Shown in pieces: positions 1 through 7,031 of a DNA stretch of 17,666 bases; the stretch's first letter is position 1, and the number at the start of each line of letters is the position of its first letter. The stretch lies in the NCBI GenBank assembly GCA_012798485.1, contig JAAZND010000009.1, positions 1-17,666 on the forward strand. The letters are read 5' to 3'. The translations under genes and the position numbers were made by a program. The notes under the pieces were generated by a model that saw nothing but the letters and a program-made list of their open reading frames with translations, ran no database searches and was not told where the DNA came from. This DNA comes from Candidatus Beckwithbacteria bacterium (GTDB lineage Bacteria > Patescibacteriota > Microgenomatia > UBA1400 > UBA1449).

Positions 1-56
1 CAATTTTTAATGGCGATAATTTTTGTATTCTGGCAAGAAAAGAGAGGATTTTGTAG
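1..56 (+). CDS. Possible 3' end of an upstream gene (partial)
   Basis: The third frame is open from the window edge and ends at TAG 54-56, giving the tail IFNGDNFCILARKERIL. A hydrophobic 'GDNFCILAR' end resembles the last beta strand of some class I methyltransferases, but 17 residues cannot identify a family. Another frame stays open further (to about 114) but runs into the repeat at 73-160, so it looks less like a gene. The call rests only on position and composition. Confidence 0.3.
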   Translation, partial: IFNGDNFCILARKERIL

Positions 57-72
57 TTTTAGCCTAATTGTT

Positions 73-160
73 TTGTCATCCCGAACTTGTTTCGGAATCT
101 TTAAATTTTTATAAATGCTGAAACATCTGCCTGTCGGCAGACAGGAGTTAAACATGACAA
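73..160. repeat. Dispersed intergenic repeat with TTGTCAT/ATGACAA ends
   Basis: The 88-bp block begins TTGTCAT and ends ATGACAA. Inside is a small hairpin CCGAA-cttgt-TTCGG (81-95) and the 18-mer CTGCCTGTCGGCAGACAG (127-144), whose core CTGTC...GACAG folds back on itself. The identical 18-mer recurs at 16070-16087. The 'GTCAT + hairpin' heading recurs at 6865, 13929, 15715 and 16139, so this is a repeat family, not gene sequence. Confidence 0.7.
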
Positions 161-237
161 ACAATTTATAATCCTCGTTTTTAAAAAAACTGATTTGAGT
201 TAAAATACAATAGTAATTTTAATATTTTTAGTTTTGC

Positions 238-312
238 ATTTCCCGCCTGCAACGCTTTGCCAGTTCGCAGAGATACAGCGTTTCTGGCGAGCATAACAAT
301 GCGGGCAGGTTA
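238..312. repeat. GC-rich imperfect inverted repeat before tRNA-His
   Basis: In an AT-rich background this stretch is clearly GC-rich. It starts near CCCGCCTGC and ends near GCGGGCAGG, with an inner TTTGCCAG...CTGGCGAG pairing. It resembles the other dispersed palindromic repeats here. It lies 15 nt upstream of tRNA-His and could sit in the tRNA leader. No coding potential was seen. Confidence 0.4.
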
Positions 313-327
313 TTTTTAAATTGAAAT

Positions 328-405
328 GGTGGGTATAGCTCATTCGGTTAGAGCGCCGCTCTGTGGAAGCGGAGGTGGGCGGTTCGATTCCGCTTACCCA
401 CCCCA
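328..405 (+). tRNA. tRNA-His(GTG), CCA encoded
   Basis: The full cloverleaf can be drawn. The acceptor GTGGGTA (329-335) pairs with TACCCAC (395-401). The anticodon stem CCGCT/AGCGG carries the loop CTGTGGA, so the anticodon is GTG. The T arm is GGCGG-TTCGATT-CCGCT. An extra G at 328 opposes C402, the G-1:C73 pair typical of tRNA-His. CCA (403-405) is genomically encoded, unlike the other tRNAs in this window. Confidence 0.95.
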
Positions 406-453
406 AAGTTAAATCAATTATTTTTTTACTATAACTTCAGGACATAATTAAAT

Positions 454-1194
454 ATGTGCACATTGGCAACTACCAAAATCGATAACAGCTGGTTTTTACT
501 TAAAACCAGAGATCCTGTTCCTTGGATGCGCATCGATGATGAAATTAAACTTTTTGATTCTGATATTGATAAGGCCAAAAAATTAATTATCCAAAATCCA
601 GATCCAAAACAGGATGGTTATTATGGTGGAATTAATGAATATGGAGTAGCTTTTGTTGCCACTTTTTTACCAGTTGCTGAAAATCAAATCTCTTATATCC
701 GCAGACCTTATGTCAGATTAATTTTGGATGCACAAAATGCAAGGCAAGCATTGAAACTGATCAAATCTTTTAATCCTAAAATTGGCGGCAATTTTTTTAT
801 AGCTGACAAAAATGACTGTTTTGAAATAGAAGGCGCTCCATCAGAATATTTCGTCAAAAAAATCAATAAGCCGCTGGCTAAAACCAATCATTTTTTGCAT
901 TTACCTTACCAAAATTTACAAATCAATATCGATGGTTACAGAAATTGGACTGAGACAAGATTAAAAACTGCTCAAGCATTGATTGATAAAGCCAAGAATA
1001 TTTATGACCTTGAAAATATTTTAAAAGATAGAACTAATGCCAAAGACAAAGCCGCAATTTGTATGCTCAAAGGAGACTGGGATTATAATCCTCCAACTGC
1101 TTCGGCTTTTATCTTTGATACCAAAAATACCTTGGTTTATTATTGTCAAGGAAATCCTTTAGAAAAAAAATTTAAAAAGTATAGTTTTAGTTAA
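454..1194 (+). CDS. C45-like Ntn hydrolase / acyltransferase (246 aa)
   Basis: The protein starts MCTLATT. Removing Met would expose Cys2 as the N-terminal nucleophile, as in Ntn hydrolases such as the peptidase C45 / acyl-CoA:6-aminopenicillanate acyltransferase group and the NRDE/TANGO2 family. Supporting motifs are an early TRDP (18-21), GGINEYGVAF (58-67), a FFIAD...FEIEG strand pair (114-127) and TNHF (144-147), where Asn/His would lie near the active site. There is no signal peptide, so it is probably cytoplasmic, cleaving or transferring an amide-linked acyl group; the substrate is unknown. It is followed after 14 nt by a methyltransferase on the same strand, suggesting co-transcription. 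No clear Shine-Dalgarno is seen. NRDE membership is the main alternative, though the NRDE motif itself is absent. Confidence 0.75.
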   Translation: MCTLATTKIDNSWFLLKTRDPVPWMRIDDEIKLFDSDIDKAKKLIIQNPDPKQDGYYGGINEYGVAFVATFLPVAENQISYIRRPYVRLILDAQNARQALKLIKSFNPKIGGNFFIADKNDCFEIEGAPSEYFVKKINKPLAKTNHFLHLPYQNLQINIDGYRNWTETRLKTAQALIDKAKNIYDLENILKDRTNAKDKAAICMLKGDWDYNPPTASAFIFDTKNTLVYYCQGNPLEKKFKKYSFS

Positions 1195-1208
1195 AAAAAT
1201 TAATTTAA

Positions 1209-1832
1209 ATGGATAAAAATCTTCAAATTCGCCTTAAAAACACTTTTAATCAACTTGCCCAAATCTATACCAACAAGTTTACCAGTGATAAAACTGAACA
1301 GGAAAAATTGCTTTCTTTAATCAAAGAATGGCAATTGCAAAAAGGCGACAGAGTTTTGGAAGTTGGCGGCGGCACTGGAGATTTGACTCCTTTTTTATTA
1401 CAAAAAATTGGAGCTGAAGGTTCATTGGTTTTTTTGGATATTGCTCCAAAAATGTTTGCCGTCGCTAAAAATAAACTAAAAAGTTTTGATAACATCTCTT
1501 TTATTTTGCAAGATATTCATTTTTATTCTGATGATGAATTGTTTGATAAAATTATTATCTTTAATACTTTTCCTCATTTTATTGACAAGAGAATGGCTTT
1601 AAAAAACTGCTTTAAACTTCTGAAACCCAAGGGAAAATTAATTATTTGTCATAATGAATCAAGATCTTCTATTTGTCTTTGCCATCACAAAAAACAAGTA
1701 GATAATAAAATTGCCGAATTTCCAGATGACAAAACAGTAGCGATGCTTTTAATCGATCTTAATTTTAAAATTGATTTATTTGAGAATAATGAAGGTTATG
1801 ATTATTATTTGCTAGTTGCAACAAAGCCTTAA
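1209..1832 (+). CDS. Class I SAM-dependent methyltransferase (207 aa)
   Basis: This is a Rossmann-fold methyltransferase. Motif I is VLEVGGGTG (49-57), an acidic residue ends strand 2 in VFLDIAP (Asp77), motif II-like QDIHF lies at 101-105, FDKIIIFNTFPHF (112-124) follows, and LLKPKGKLIICH (137-148) is the usual post-III strand. The length is normal for a free-standing small-molecule methyltransferase of the UbiE/Methyltransf_11 type. An N-terminal helix (residues 1-40) precedes the fold. A Cys/His patch, SICLCHHKK (154-162), is unusual and might bind a metal, which is speculative. It likely shares a transcript with the upstream Ntn hydrolase. Its stop lies 36 bp from the convergent glmS stop, with only a weak ATAAT/ATTAT hairpin between. 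Confidence 0.85.
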   Translation: MDKNLQIRLKNTFNQLAQIYTNKFTSDKTEQEKLLSLIKEWQLQKGDRVLEVGGGTGDLTPFLLQKIGAEGSLVFLDIAPKMFAVAKNKLKSFDNISFILQDIHFYSDDELFDKIIIFNTFPHFIDKRMALKNCFKLLKPKGKLIICHNESRSSICLCHHKKQVDNKIAEFPDDKTVAMLLIDLNFKIDLFENNEGYDYYLLVATKP

Positions 1833-1868
1833 TTTAAATTTCATAATCTTCATTATTTCTAAAATTTT

Positions 1869-3709
1869 TTATTCCACAGTCACACTTTTAGCCAAATTTC
1901 TAGGTTTATCTACATCGCAGCCTAATTCTATCCCCATAAAACACGTAAAAAGCTGCAAAGGGATCACAGATAAAATTGGTGTTAACATTTCCAGTGTTTG
2001 GGGGATATAAATAACATCTTCAACAACTTTTTTTATTTCTTGGTTGCCTTCAGTTGCTATGGCAATGATTTTCCCATTTCTGGCTTTGATTTCTTCCATA
2101 TTACTAAAGTTTTTTTCATAAACACTGTCATTTGGCATAATGAAAATTGAAGGAAAATTTTCGTCAATCATGGCAATAGCTCCATGTTTTGGTTCTCCAC
2201 TTGGATAACCCTCAGCATGAACATAATAATCCACCTCTTTTAACTTATGAGCTCCTTCTTCAGCAATCGGATAGTTATATTTTCTGCCCATATAGAGAAA
2301 ATTTTTATATTTGGCATATTTATGGGCTAACTGTTTTATTTGTTTGCTGTTTTTAAGTACTTTCTCAATTAAAGCAGGTAGCTTTTGAATTTGAAAAGTT
2401 ATCTGTTTACTTATATCAGTCGACATTTTTCCTCGCATTCTGCCAAGATAAACAGTCAAAAGAGCCAAAATCACAATTTGGGAAATAAAAGCCTTGGTAG
2501 AAGCAACAGCAATTTCCGGACCAGCATGATTATAAATGCCAGCTTCAGTTTCTCTAGAAATAGTGCTACCAACTACATTGACAATACCCAAAACTAAGGC
2601 TCCTCTTTTTTTAGCTTCTAAAATTGAAGCTAAGCTATCCGCTGTTTCCCCAGATTGACTCAAAACAATCACAGCAGTCTGAGCATTAAGTGTAGTTTTG
2701 CGATATCTAAATTCACTGCCAAATTCAGCATCTACCGGAATGCCTGTATATTCTTCGAGCATGTATTTACCTATCAGACAGACATAAGCAGCAGTTCCAT
2801 AAGCGATAAGAATTATTCTATTGATATTTTTTATCCTGTTCTTATCAAGATTTTCAAGACCTCCTAATTTAACTTCTCCAGTTTTGCCAATAATTCTGCC
2901 CCTGATAGAGTTTTGGATAACTTCAGCTGACTCAAAAATTTCTTTGAGCATAAAATACTCATGCCCATTTTTTTGCATTTTAGCAGCATTTAAATCAAGC
3001 TCATGCTCTTGTTTTTTAATTGGTTCTTTATGCTGGGTAGATATAATCTGATAACTATCCTTGGTAATGACTCCAAGTTCGTTATCTTCAAGATAAATAA
3101 CTTTATCAGCATAACCAGCAAGAGCTAATGGATCAGAAGCAATAAAATTTTCTCCTTTCCCAAGACCAATAACCAAGGGGCTGCTTTTTTTGACTACAAT
3201 AATTTTTTCCGGATTATCTATCGAGATAACGGCAAAAGCGTAAGCTCCTTCCAGATATTTAGCAGCCTTCAAAGTCGCTTGCTCTAGATTGCCGGCAAAA
3301 TATTCTTCAATCAAATGAGCAATAACTTCAGTATCAGTTTCTGATTTAAAAACATGACCTTTTTTGCTTAATTCATCCTTTATTGCTTTATAATTTTCAA
3401 TAATACCATTATGCACTACATAAATATGGTTTTTACAATCAGTATGAGGATGAGCATTTACCTCTGAAGGTTTGCCATGAGTTGCCCAGCGAGTATGAGC
3501 AATTCCCATTGTCCCAGGCAAATCACTTTCTTTTAATTTTGCCTCTAAATTAGAAGCTTGCCTACGGTTTTAACACAATGAATTTGTTTTTTTTGATCAA
3601 AAGTGACCATTCCTGCAGAATCATAACCTCGATATTCAAGACGTTTTAAGGCTTCCAGTAAAAAATCAGATGCTTTTTTTGGACCAAGATATCCAGCAAT
3701 ACCACACAT
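1869..3709 (-). pseudogene. glmS: glucosamine-6-phosphate synthase, interrupted by a -1 frameshift
   Basis: The product makes glucosamine-6-P from fructose-6-P and glutamine, the first step to UDP-GlcNAc and peptidoglycan. ATG at 3709 gives MCGIAGYLG, with Cys2 the glutaminase nucleophile, then LEYRGYDSAGM. This frame stops after VGKLLI near 3548. The rest (HTRWATHGKPSEVNAHPH, two SIS domains with SQSGETADS and EGYPSGEPKHG, and the classic C-terminal DKPRNLAKSVTVE) is one frame over. Restoring one C next to 3557 (+ strand AAGCTT to AAGCCTT) gives VGKASNLEAKLKES and one 613-aa protein, matching the ~609-aa family length. So one base is missing; every other motif is intact. It may be a real lesion or an assembly error. 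Because glmS is central to wall synthesis and otherwise shows no decay, an error is plausible. Confidence 0.93.
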
Positions 3710-3726
3710 AGGATAAAAATAAATCT

Positions 3727-3762
3727 AAGAACATGAATTGCCACAAAAACAGCTCATGTTTC
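3727..3762 (-). other. Hairpin just before the glmS start
   Basis: On the glmS transcript, AACATGA pairs with TCATGTT around a 17-nt loop, ending about 18 nt before the ATG. No clear Shine-Dalgarno lies between it and the start, and no T run follows, so it is not a typical terminator. A role in translation control is only a possibility. Confidence 0.35.
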
Positions 3763-3842
3763 ATGATTTTTATTAAATAATGATTATAATGTTTGAAAAA
3801 ATTTTATCTTGGAGAAAGACTTTTCGTTTTATTTTGACTTTG

Positions 3843-4045
3843 TGCTTTTGTTACCAAAAGTTTTGATCAGAATTTTATGGATGAACGCACACCCAGGAGG
3901 TTTCCGCAGATACTCTAAATTTGAAATTTAGGTCCGATTGTTATCATAAAAATGATAACCCTCCTTCCTCGTACTCCTTTATGAATTTATGAAAAAAAAT
4001 AAAGGAACCACACGCTCTAATTTTTTTGCTCCTTTACCACCTCCT
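3843..4045 (-). ncRNA. Structured glmS 5' leader; glmS-ribozyme-like candidate
   Basis: Read on the glmS strand, a 7-bp closing stem AGGAGGT (4045-4039) / ACCTCCT (3901-3895) encloses a ~150-nt domain. In order it holds AGCG (4016-4013), a CCTTTAT/ATAAAGG hairpin (4005-3976), ACGAGG (3972-3967), GGAGG (3964-3960), a GTTATCA/TGATAAC hairpin (3959-3940), a CTAAATTT/AAATTTAG hairpin (3931-3915), CTGCGGAAACCTCC (3909-3896), and then a CTTTTG-GTAA-CAAAAG hairpin (near 3860-3843). The order AGCG, stem, ACGAGG, GGAG, TTATC, GCGG, CCTCC parallels the glmS ribozyme core (AGCGCC, P2 stem, GACGAGG, GGAG, TTATCGA, GGCGG, CCTCC), but with key bases changed and two extra hairpins. Its place directly upstream of glmS supports the link. 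It could instead be a different riboswitch. Confidence 0.45.
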
Positions 4046-4077
4046 ATATAAGTTTTAATTTTAATAACTAAATGAAA

Positions 4078-4106
4078 ATATAACAAATTGTATTAGGAAA
4101 TGTCAA
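4078..4106 (-). promoter_or_regulatory. Sigma70-type promoter of glmS
   Basis: On the minus strand there is a perfect -35 TTGACA (4106-4101), a 17-nt spacer and TTATAT (4083-4078) as the -10. Transcription would start near 4070, leaving a ~360-nt untranslated leader before the glmS ATG at 3709. That is long enough to hold the structured element. Confidence 0.65.
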
Positions 4107-4185
4107 ATTTTACTTTTTAATCAGATTTTAATTTCCTTAGTTTAAACTTTACCTGATATCCAAACAAGAGAATATCATTTAATTT

Positions 4186-4821
4186 ATGTTTCAAAACAGA
4201 ACTGAAGCTGGCAAGTTTTTAGCTCAAAAACTCAGAAAAGAACTTGAGGATATTGATTTATCTCAAGTGATAGTGTTGTCTATTCCTAATGGCGGAGTAA
4301 TGATTGGTAAAGTTATTTCCCAAGATTTTCATTGTCTTCATAGTTTAATTTTAGTTAAAAAGTTAAGATCACCTTACGAAAAAGAATTGGCTTTTGGCTC
4401 AATTGGCTTAAATAAAAATTGCCTTTATTTAGATCAACAAATTTATGAGCAGCTTAAAATTAGCGAGAGTTTTTTGAAAAAAGAAATTGCTAGTAGACAA
4501 AAAATTTTGCAACAAAAAGCTGATTTTTATCAGTTAAAATCGATTAATTTACAAAATAAAATTATACTTCTTGTTGATGATGGTGCAGCCACCGGAGCCA
4601 CAATGATTACTGCTATTCGTGAAGTAAAAATGCAAAAACCACAAAAAATCATCGTAGCTCTTCCAGTTTTACCTTTTGATCTTGTCAATTTATTAAAAAA
4701 AGAAGTAGAGAAATTAATCTATCTAGAAAATCCTATAGCTTTTAATGGAGTGGGACAGTTTTATTATCAATTTGAACAAATAACTGATAAGCAAGTAAAG
4801 ACAATAATTAACTCAGAATAA
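4186..4821 (+). CDS. Phosphoribosyltransferase family protein (211 aa)
   Basis: This is a type I PRTase fold enzyme. The PRPP-binding signature IILLVDDGAATGATM (126-140) has the paired Asp at 131-132 and the small-residue loop. An early IPNGGVMIG (33-41) corresponds to the RGGxxxG strand-loop of this group, and LVKKLRSPYEKELAFGSI (56-73) matches the usual 'K(l/i)..p.npE.aiGAv' stretch. The acceptor substrate cannot be read from sequence; similar stand-alone PRTases are often annotated only by family. It is divergent from glmS, with its start about 100 bp from the glmS promoter. It ends at a strong terminator. No convincing Shine-Dalgarno precedes the ATG. Confidence 0.88.
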   Translation: MFQNRTEAGKFLAQKLRKELEDIDLSQVIVLSIPNGGVMIGKVISQDFHCLHSLILVKKLRSPYEKELAFGSIGLNKNCLYLDQQIYEQLKISESFLKKEIASRQKILQQKADFYQLKSINLQNKIILLVDDGAATGATMITAIREVKMQKPQKIIVALPVLPFDLVNLLKKEVEKLIYLENPIAFNGVGQFYYQFEQITDKQVKTIINSE

Positions 4822-4822
4822 A

Positions 4823-4854
4823 AAAGCGGTATTTTCATACCGCTTTCATTTTTT
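4823..4854. terminator. Bidirectional intrinsic terminator
   Basis: A 10-bp stem AAAGCGGTAT/ATACCGCTTT with a TTTC loop is followed by CATTTTTT on the + strand and by a T5 tract on the - strand. It lies between convergent genes: the phosphoribosyltransferase (+) and the Lys-rich protein (-). It can end both transcripts. Confidence 0.88.
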
Positions 4855-4868
4855 ACTAAAATATAAAT

Positions 4869-5030
4869 TTATTTTTTAACTTTTTTAGTAGGCTTTTTGA
4901 CAGTTTTCTTAACAGTTTTTTTAGGGGCTTTTTTGATAGTTTTCTTTACGGTTTTCTTTACAGCTTTTTTCACAGTTTTCTTGACCGGTTTTTTGACAGT
5001 TTTCTTAGGAGCAGCTTTTTTAGCAGGCAT
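4869..5030 (-). CDS. Lysine-rich histone H1-like small protein (53 aa)
   Basis: The ORF starts MPAKKAAPKK and continues as a nearly regular KKTV/KKAV/KKPV tetrapeptide repeat to ...KPTKKVKK. About half the residues are Lys; the rest are Ala, Pro, Thr, Val and Ile. There are no acidic or aromatic residues. This matches the C-terminal tails of histone H1 and the Hc1/AlgP-type bacterial histone-like proteins, so DNA or RNA binding and compaction is the likely role (inference). It has a strong Shine-Dalgarno (GGGGGTG, about 10 nt before ATG), its own promoter at 5108-5081 and a terminator, so it is probably well expressed. A purely compositional artifact is unlikely given these signals and an uninterrupted frame. 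Confidence 0.85.
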   Translation of the reverse strand: MPAKKAAPKKTVKKPVKKTVKKAVKKTVKKTIKKAPKKTVKKTVKKPTKKVKK

Positions 5031-5080
5031 TGAAAATCACCCCCTTTAAAAATCAAATAAAAAAAATTGATCTTAATTTA

Positions 5081-5108
5081 AATTTATGCTTTTTGTAGGA
5101 ATTGTCAA
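5081..5108 (-). promoter_or_regulatory. Promoter of the Lys-rich protein gene
   Basis: Minus strand: a perfect -35 TTGACA (5108-5103), a 16-nt spacer and TAAATT (5086-5081) as the -10. The predicted start near 5074 leaves a ~44-nt leader with a strong Shine-Dalgarno. Confidence 0.55.
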
Positions 5109-5133
5109 GCAGAAAATTTATTAATATTTATGG

Positions 5134-6243
5134 TTAATTTTGCAATAAATTATCTATAACTACATTCTCTAAATCCACACCTTTAGCAGTTAACTTGAGT
5201 CTATTTTTTATAATTTTAATTAATTTATTTTCTTGAAGCTCAGTAATTTCTTTTTGATATTTCTTTTTAAAATCAGCCAAATTAATGCCTTTTGTCAGTC
5301 TTAATCCTAACATTAAGTTTCTTTTCAATTTAAGCTTTTTATCAATTTTTTCACTCTGTTTGATAGCTAATTTATTGTTTTTTAAATTTTGCATATACAA
5401 ATCAAGATTATAAACATTAAAAAACTGTTTCCCTTTAAAATAGCTATGAGCGCCAGCGCCAAAGCCAAGATAAAATTTTCCCAACCAAAGATCCAAATTA
5501 TGCTGACACTCAAAATTTGGTTTACAAAAATTGGAAATTTCGTATTGCTTATAGCCATTTTGAGCTAAAAATTTTCTGGCAAAATGATACATCTTGCGAT
5601 TTAAACTTTCATCAACTTTTAGCTTTCCGCTTTTATAAAGCTTTCCAAAAACTGAGTTATTTTCTATTTCCAAACTATAACAGGCAAGGTGAGTTGGTTG
5701 AAATTCAGCCACTTTTTGCAAAGAAGTTTTAAAATCAGCCAAGCTTTGACCAGGAATGCCAAAAATCAAATCAAGATTGATATTGCCAAAATATTTTTGC
5801 ACAAGTTTATATTTTTTCTTAAACTCTTCATAAATATAATTACGACCAAGAAATTTTAAAATTTCATCCTGACAAGCTTGCAACCCAAGACTTAAACGAT
5901 TAACCTCAGCTTTTTGATAAATCATTAATTTTTTCGCACTTAAGCTTTCCGGATTAGCTTCAAGCGTAATTTCAATAGTTTTAGAAAGATTAAAATTAGT
6001 TTTGATAAATTTTAATAAATTTACAATTAAAATTGGATCAACTAAACTAGGAGTGCCTCCGCCAAAATAAATCGTGGAAATTTGATAATTTTTTAGTTTT
6101 TCCTGATAAATGGCTAATTCTTTTTTCAAAGCCTCAAAATAAGCTGGAATTTTATCTTCCTGATTAGCTTTGGAGAAAAAAGCACAATAATTGCATTTGC
6201 GACGACAAAAGGGGAGGTGAAAGTAAAAATTAAGCTCTGGCAT
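5134..6243 (-). CDS. hemW: HemW-like radical SAM protein (369 aa)
   Basis: The N-terminus YFHLPFCRRKCNYCAFF carries the radical SAM [4Fe-4S] triad CxxxCxxC (Cys13, Cys17, Cys20). GGGTP (61-65) is the SAM-binding glycine motif, followed by EANPES (95-100) and RLSLGLQ (116-122). YEISNFCKP...ECQHNL (234-250) and GFGAGAHSY (260-268) are characteristic of the HemN/HemW group. The length (369) and lack of a HemN-type N-terminal extension favour HemW, a haem chaperone, over coproporphyrinogen dehydrogenase. A C-terminal winged-helix-like HemN_C region ends the protein. It begins 18 nt after the epimerase stop, so the two are probably co-transcribed. No Shine-Dalgarno is visible, and TGA readthrough or coupling could feed it. 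The client haem protein is unknown. Confidence 0.9.
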   Translation of the reverse strand: MPELNFYFHLPFCRRKCNYCAFFSKANQEDKIPAYFEALKKELAIYQEKLKNYQISTIYFGGGTPSLVDPILIVNLLKFIKTNFNLSKTIEITLEANPESLSAKKLMIYQKAEVNRLSLGLQACQDEILKFLGRNYIYEEFKKKYKLVQKYFGNINLDLIFGIPGQSLADFKTSLQKVAEFQPTHLACYSLEIENNSVFGKLYKSGKLKVDESLNRKMYHFARKFLAQNGYKQYEISNFCKPNFECQHNLDLWLGKFYLGFGAGAHSYFKGKQFFNVYNLDLYMQNLKNNKLAIKQSEKIDKKLKLKRNLMLGLRLTKGINLADFKKKYQKEITELQENKLIKIIKNRLKLTAKGVDLENVVIDNLLQN

Positions 6244-6261
6244 TGTTAAATTTTGAAACTG

Positions 6262-6870
6262 TCAAAATTTCTCTGGATACAAATCTCTTAACTGAACGCT
6301 CTTCTGATCTCTTTCAGAAATGATCATTTTTTCTTTTTCAATAGGCCAGGGAATTTGTAAATCTGGGTCAAAAAGAGAAATAGCCTGGTCGCCTTTGGGG
6401 TTGCGATCTTTGTAAAGCGCATCGACAAAATATAAATATTCAACTTCATCCTTTTCTACAGCAATAGAATTGGCTACGCCAATTGGCACAAAGAGACATC
6501 CATATAGAGCTTGTGGCCCAAGATTAAAAATTTCCACCTGTTTAAAAGTTAGAGAATCTGGACGGATATCAACCAAAGCACAAAAAGCAGTGCCTTTTAC
6601 AATTGCTACCAGTTTTCTCCAACTTTCAGCATGCATACCTCTAACAACATAAGTTTGAGAATGTGCGTGATTAATTTGTTTAATAATGAAAGGTTTGTCT
6701 AAAATTTCATTAAGGCTTGGGATTTTACACAGCTCAGCAAAAAAGCCTCGGCTATCTTCATGCAGCTGGGAAGAAACAAAATAAAGACCATCAATTTTGG
6801 TTTTATAAATACCATTTTTGATTTCTAAATCTGGAATTGGATGATAAAATTGAGTCATAATCATTGTCAT
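6262..6870 (-). CDS. RmlC-like dTDP-4-dehydrorhamnose 3,5-epimerase family protein (202 aa)
   Basis: This is a cupin-fold sugar epimerase. HEDSRGFFAE (37-46) is the RmlC N-terminal signature, QINHAHS (65-71) and VVRGMHAE (75-82) carry the proposed catalytic His80, KLVAIVKGTAFCALVDIR (86-103) is the central strand pair, and FDPDLQIPWP is the typical C-terminal motif. The usual 'VPxGFAHGF' is VPIGVANSI here, losing a conserved His, so the substrate may differ from dTDP-rhamnose precursors. ATG 6870 lies inside a repeat terminus (TGTCAT on +), so M3 (6864) or M5 (6858, MTQFYHP) may be the real start. It precedes hemW with a short gap. No other rml genes are in the window. A role in surface glycan precursor synthesis is inferred. 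Confidence 0.82.
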   Translation of the reverse strand: MTMIMTQFYHPIPDLEIKNGIYKTKIDGLYFVSSQLHEDSRGFFAELCKIPSLNEILDKPFIIKQINHAHSQTYVVRGMHAESWRKLVAIVKGTAFCALVDIRPDSLTFKQVEIFNLGPQALYGCLFVPIGVANSIAVEKDEVEYLYFVDALYKDRNPKGDQAISLFDPDLQIPWPIEKEKMIISERDQKSVQLRDLYPEKF

Positions 6871-6965
6871 TCTGAACTTGCTATAGTCCTTCGAAATTTA
6901 ATGAAGGAGCATTTCAGGATCTTGATAATTTATAATAGAGATGATGAAATAAATTCAGCATGACA
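6865..6965. repeat. MITE-like element with terminal inverted repeats
   Basis: The 101-bp non-coding block starts TGTCATTCTGAA and ends TTCAGCATGACA, inverted repeats matching at 11 of 12 positions. An inner TTCAGGATCTT is the half-hairpin seen in the other repeats here. It fills the space between the divergent rmlC-like gene and galU. It has no ORF. Whether it is mobile is unknown. Confidence 0.55.
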
Positions 6966-7031
6966 TAAAGTAGTATTTTTAATTTAGCTATATTATAGAT
7001 ACAATCTAAAAAATCAACAAGAAAGGAAAAT

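Noticed and set aside
200..406. 68-aa minus-strand ORF (MGWVSGIEPPTS...) over tRNA-His
   Set aside because: It is the antisense translation of the tRNA and its leader, a well-known artifact.
1265..1495. Minus-strand ORF inside the methyltransferase, and similar ORFs over glmS, galU, YibE/F and sortase
   Set aside because: These are shadows of strongly supported genes in other frames, with no motifs or ribosome-binding sites.
3843..4045. T-box, RNase P RNA or tmRNA as identity of the glmS leader
   Set aside because: No T-box AGGGTGG-type antiterminator, no RNase P GAGGAAAGTCC/ACAGAA cores and no tRNA-like ends were seen.
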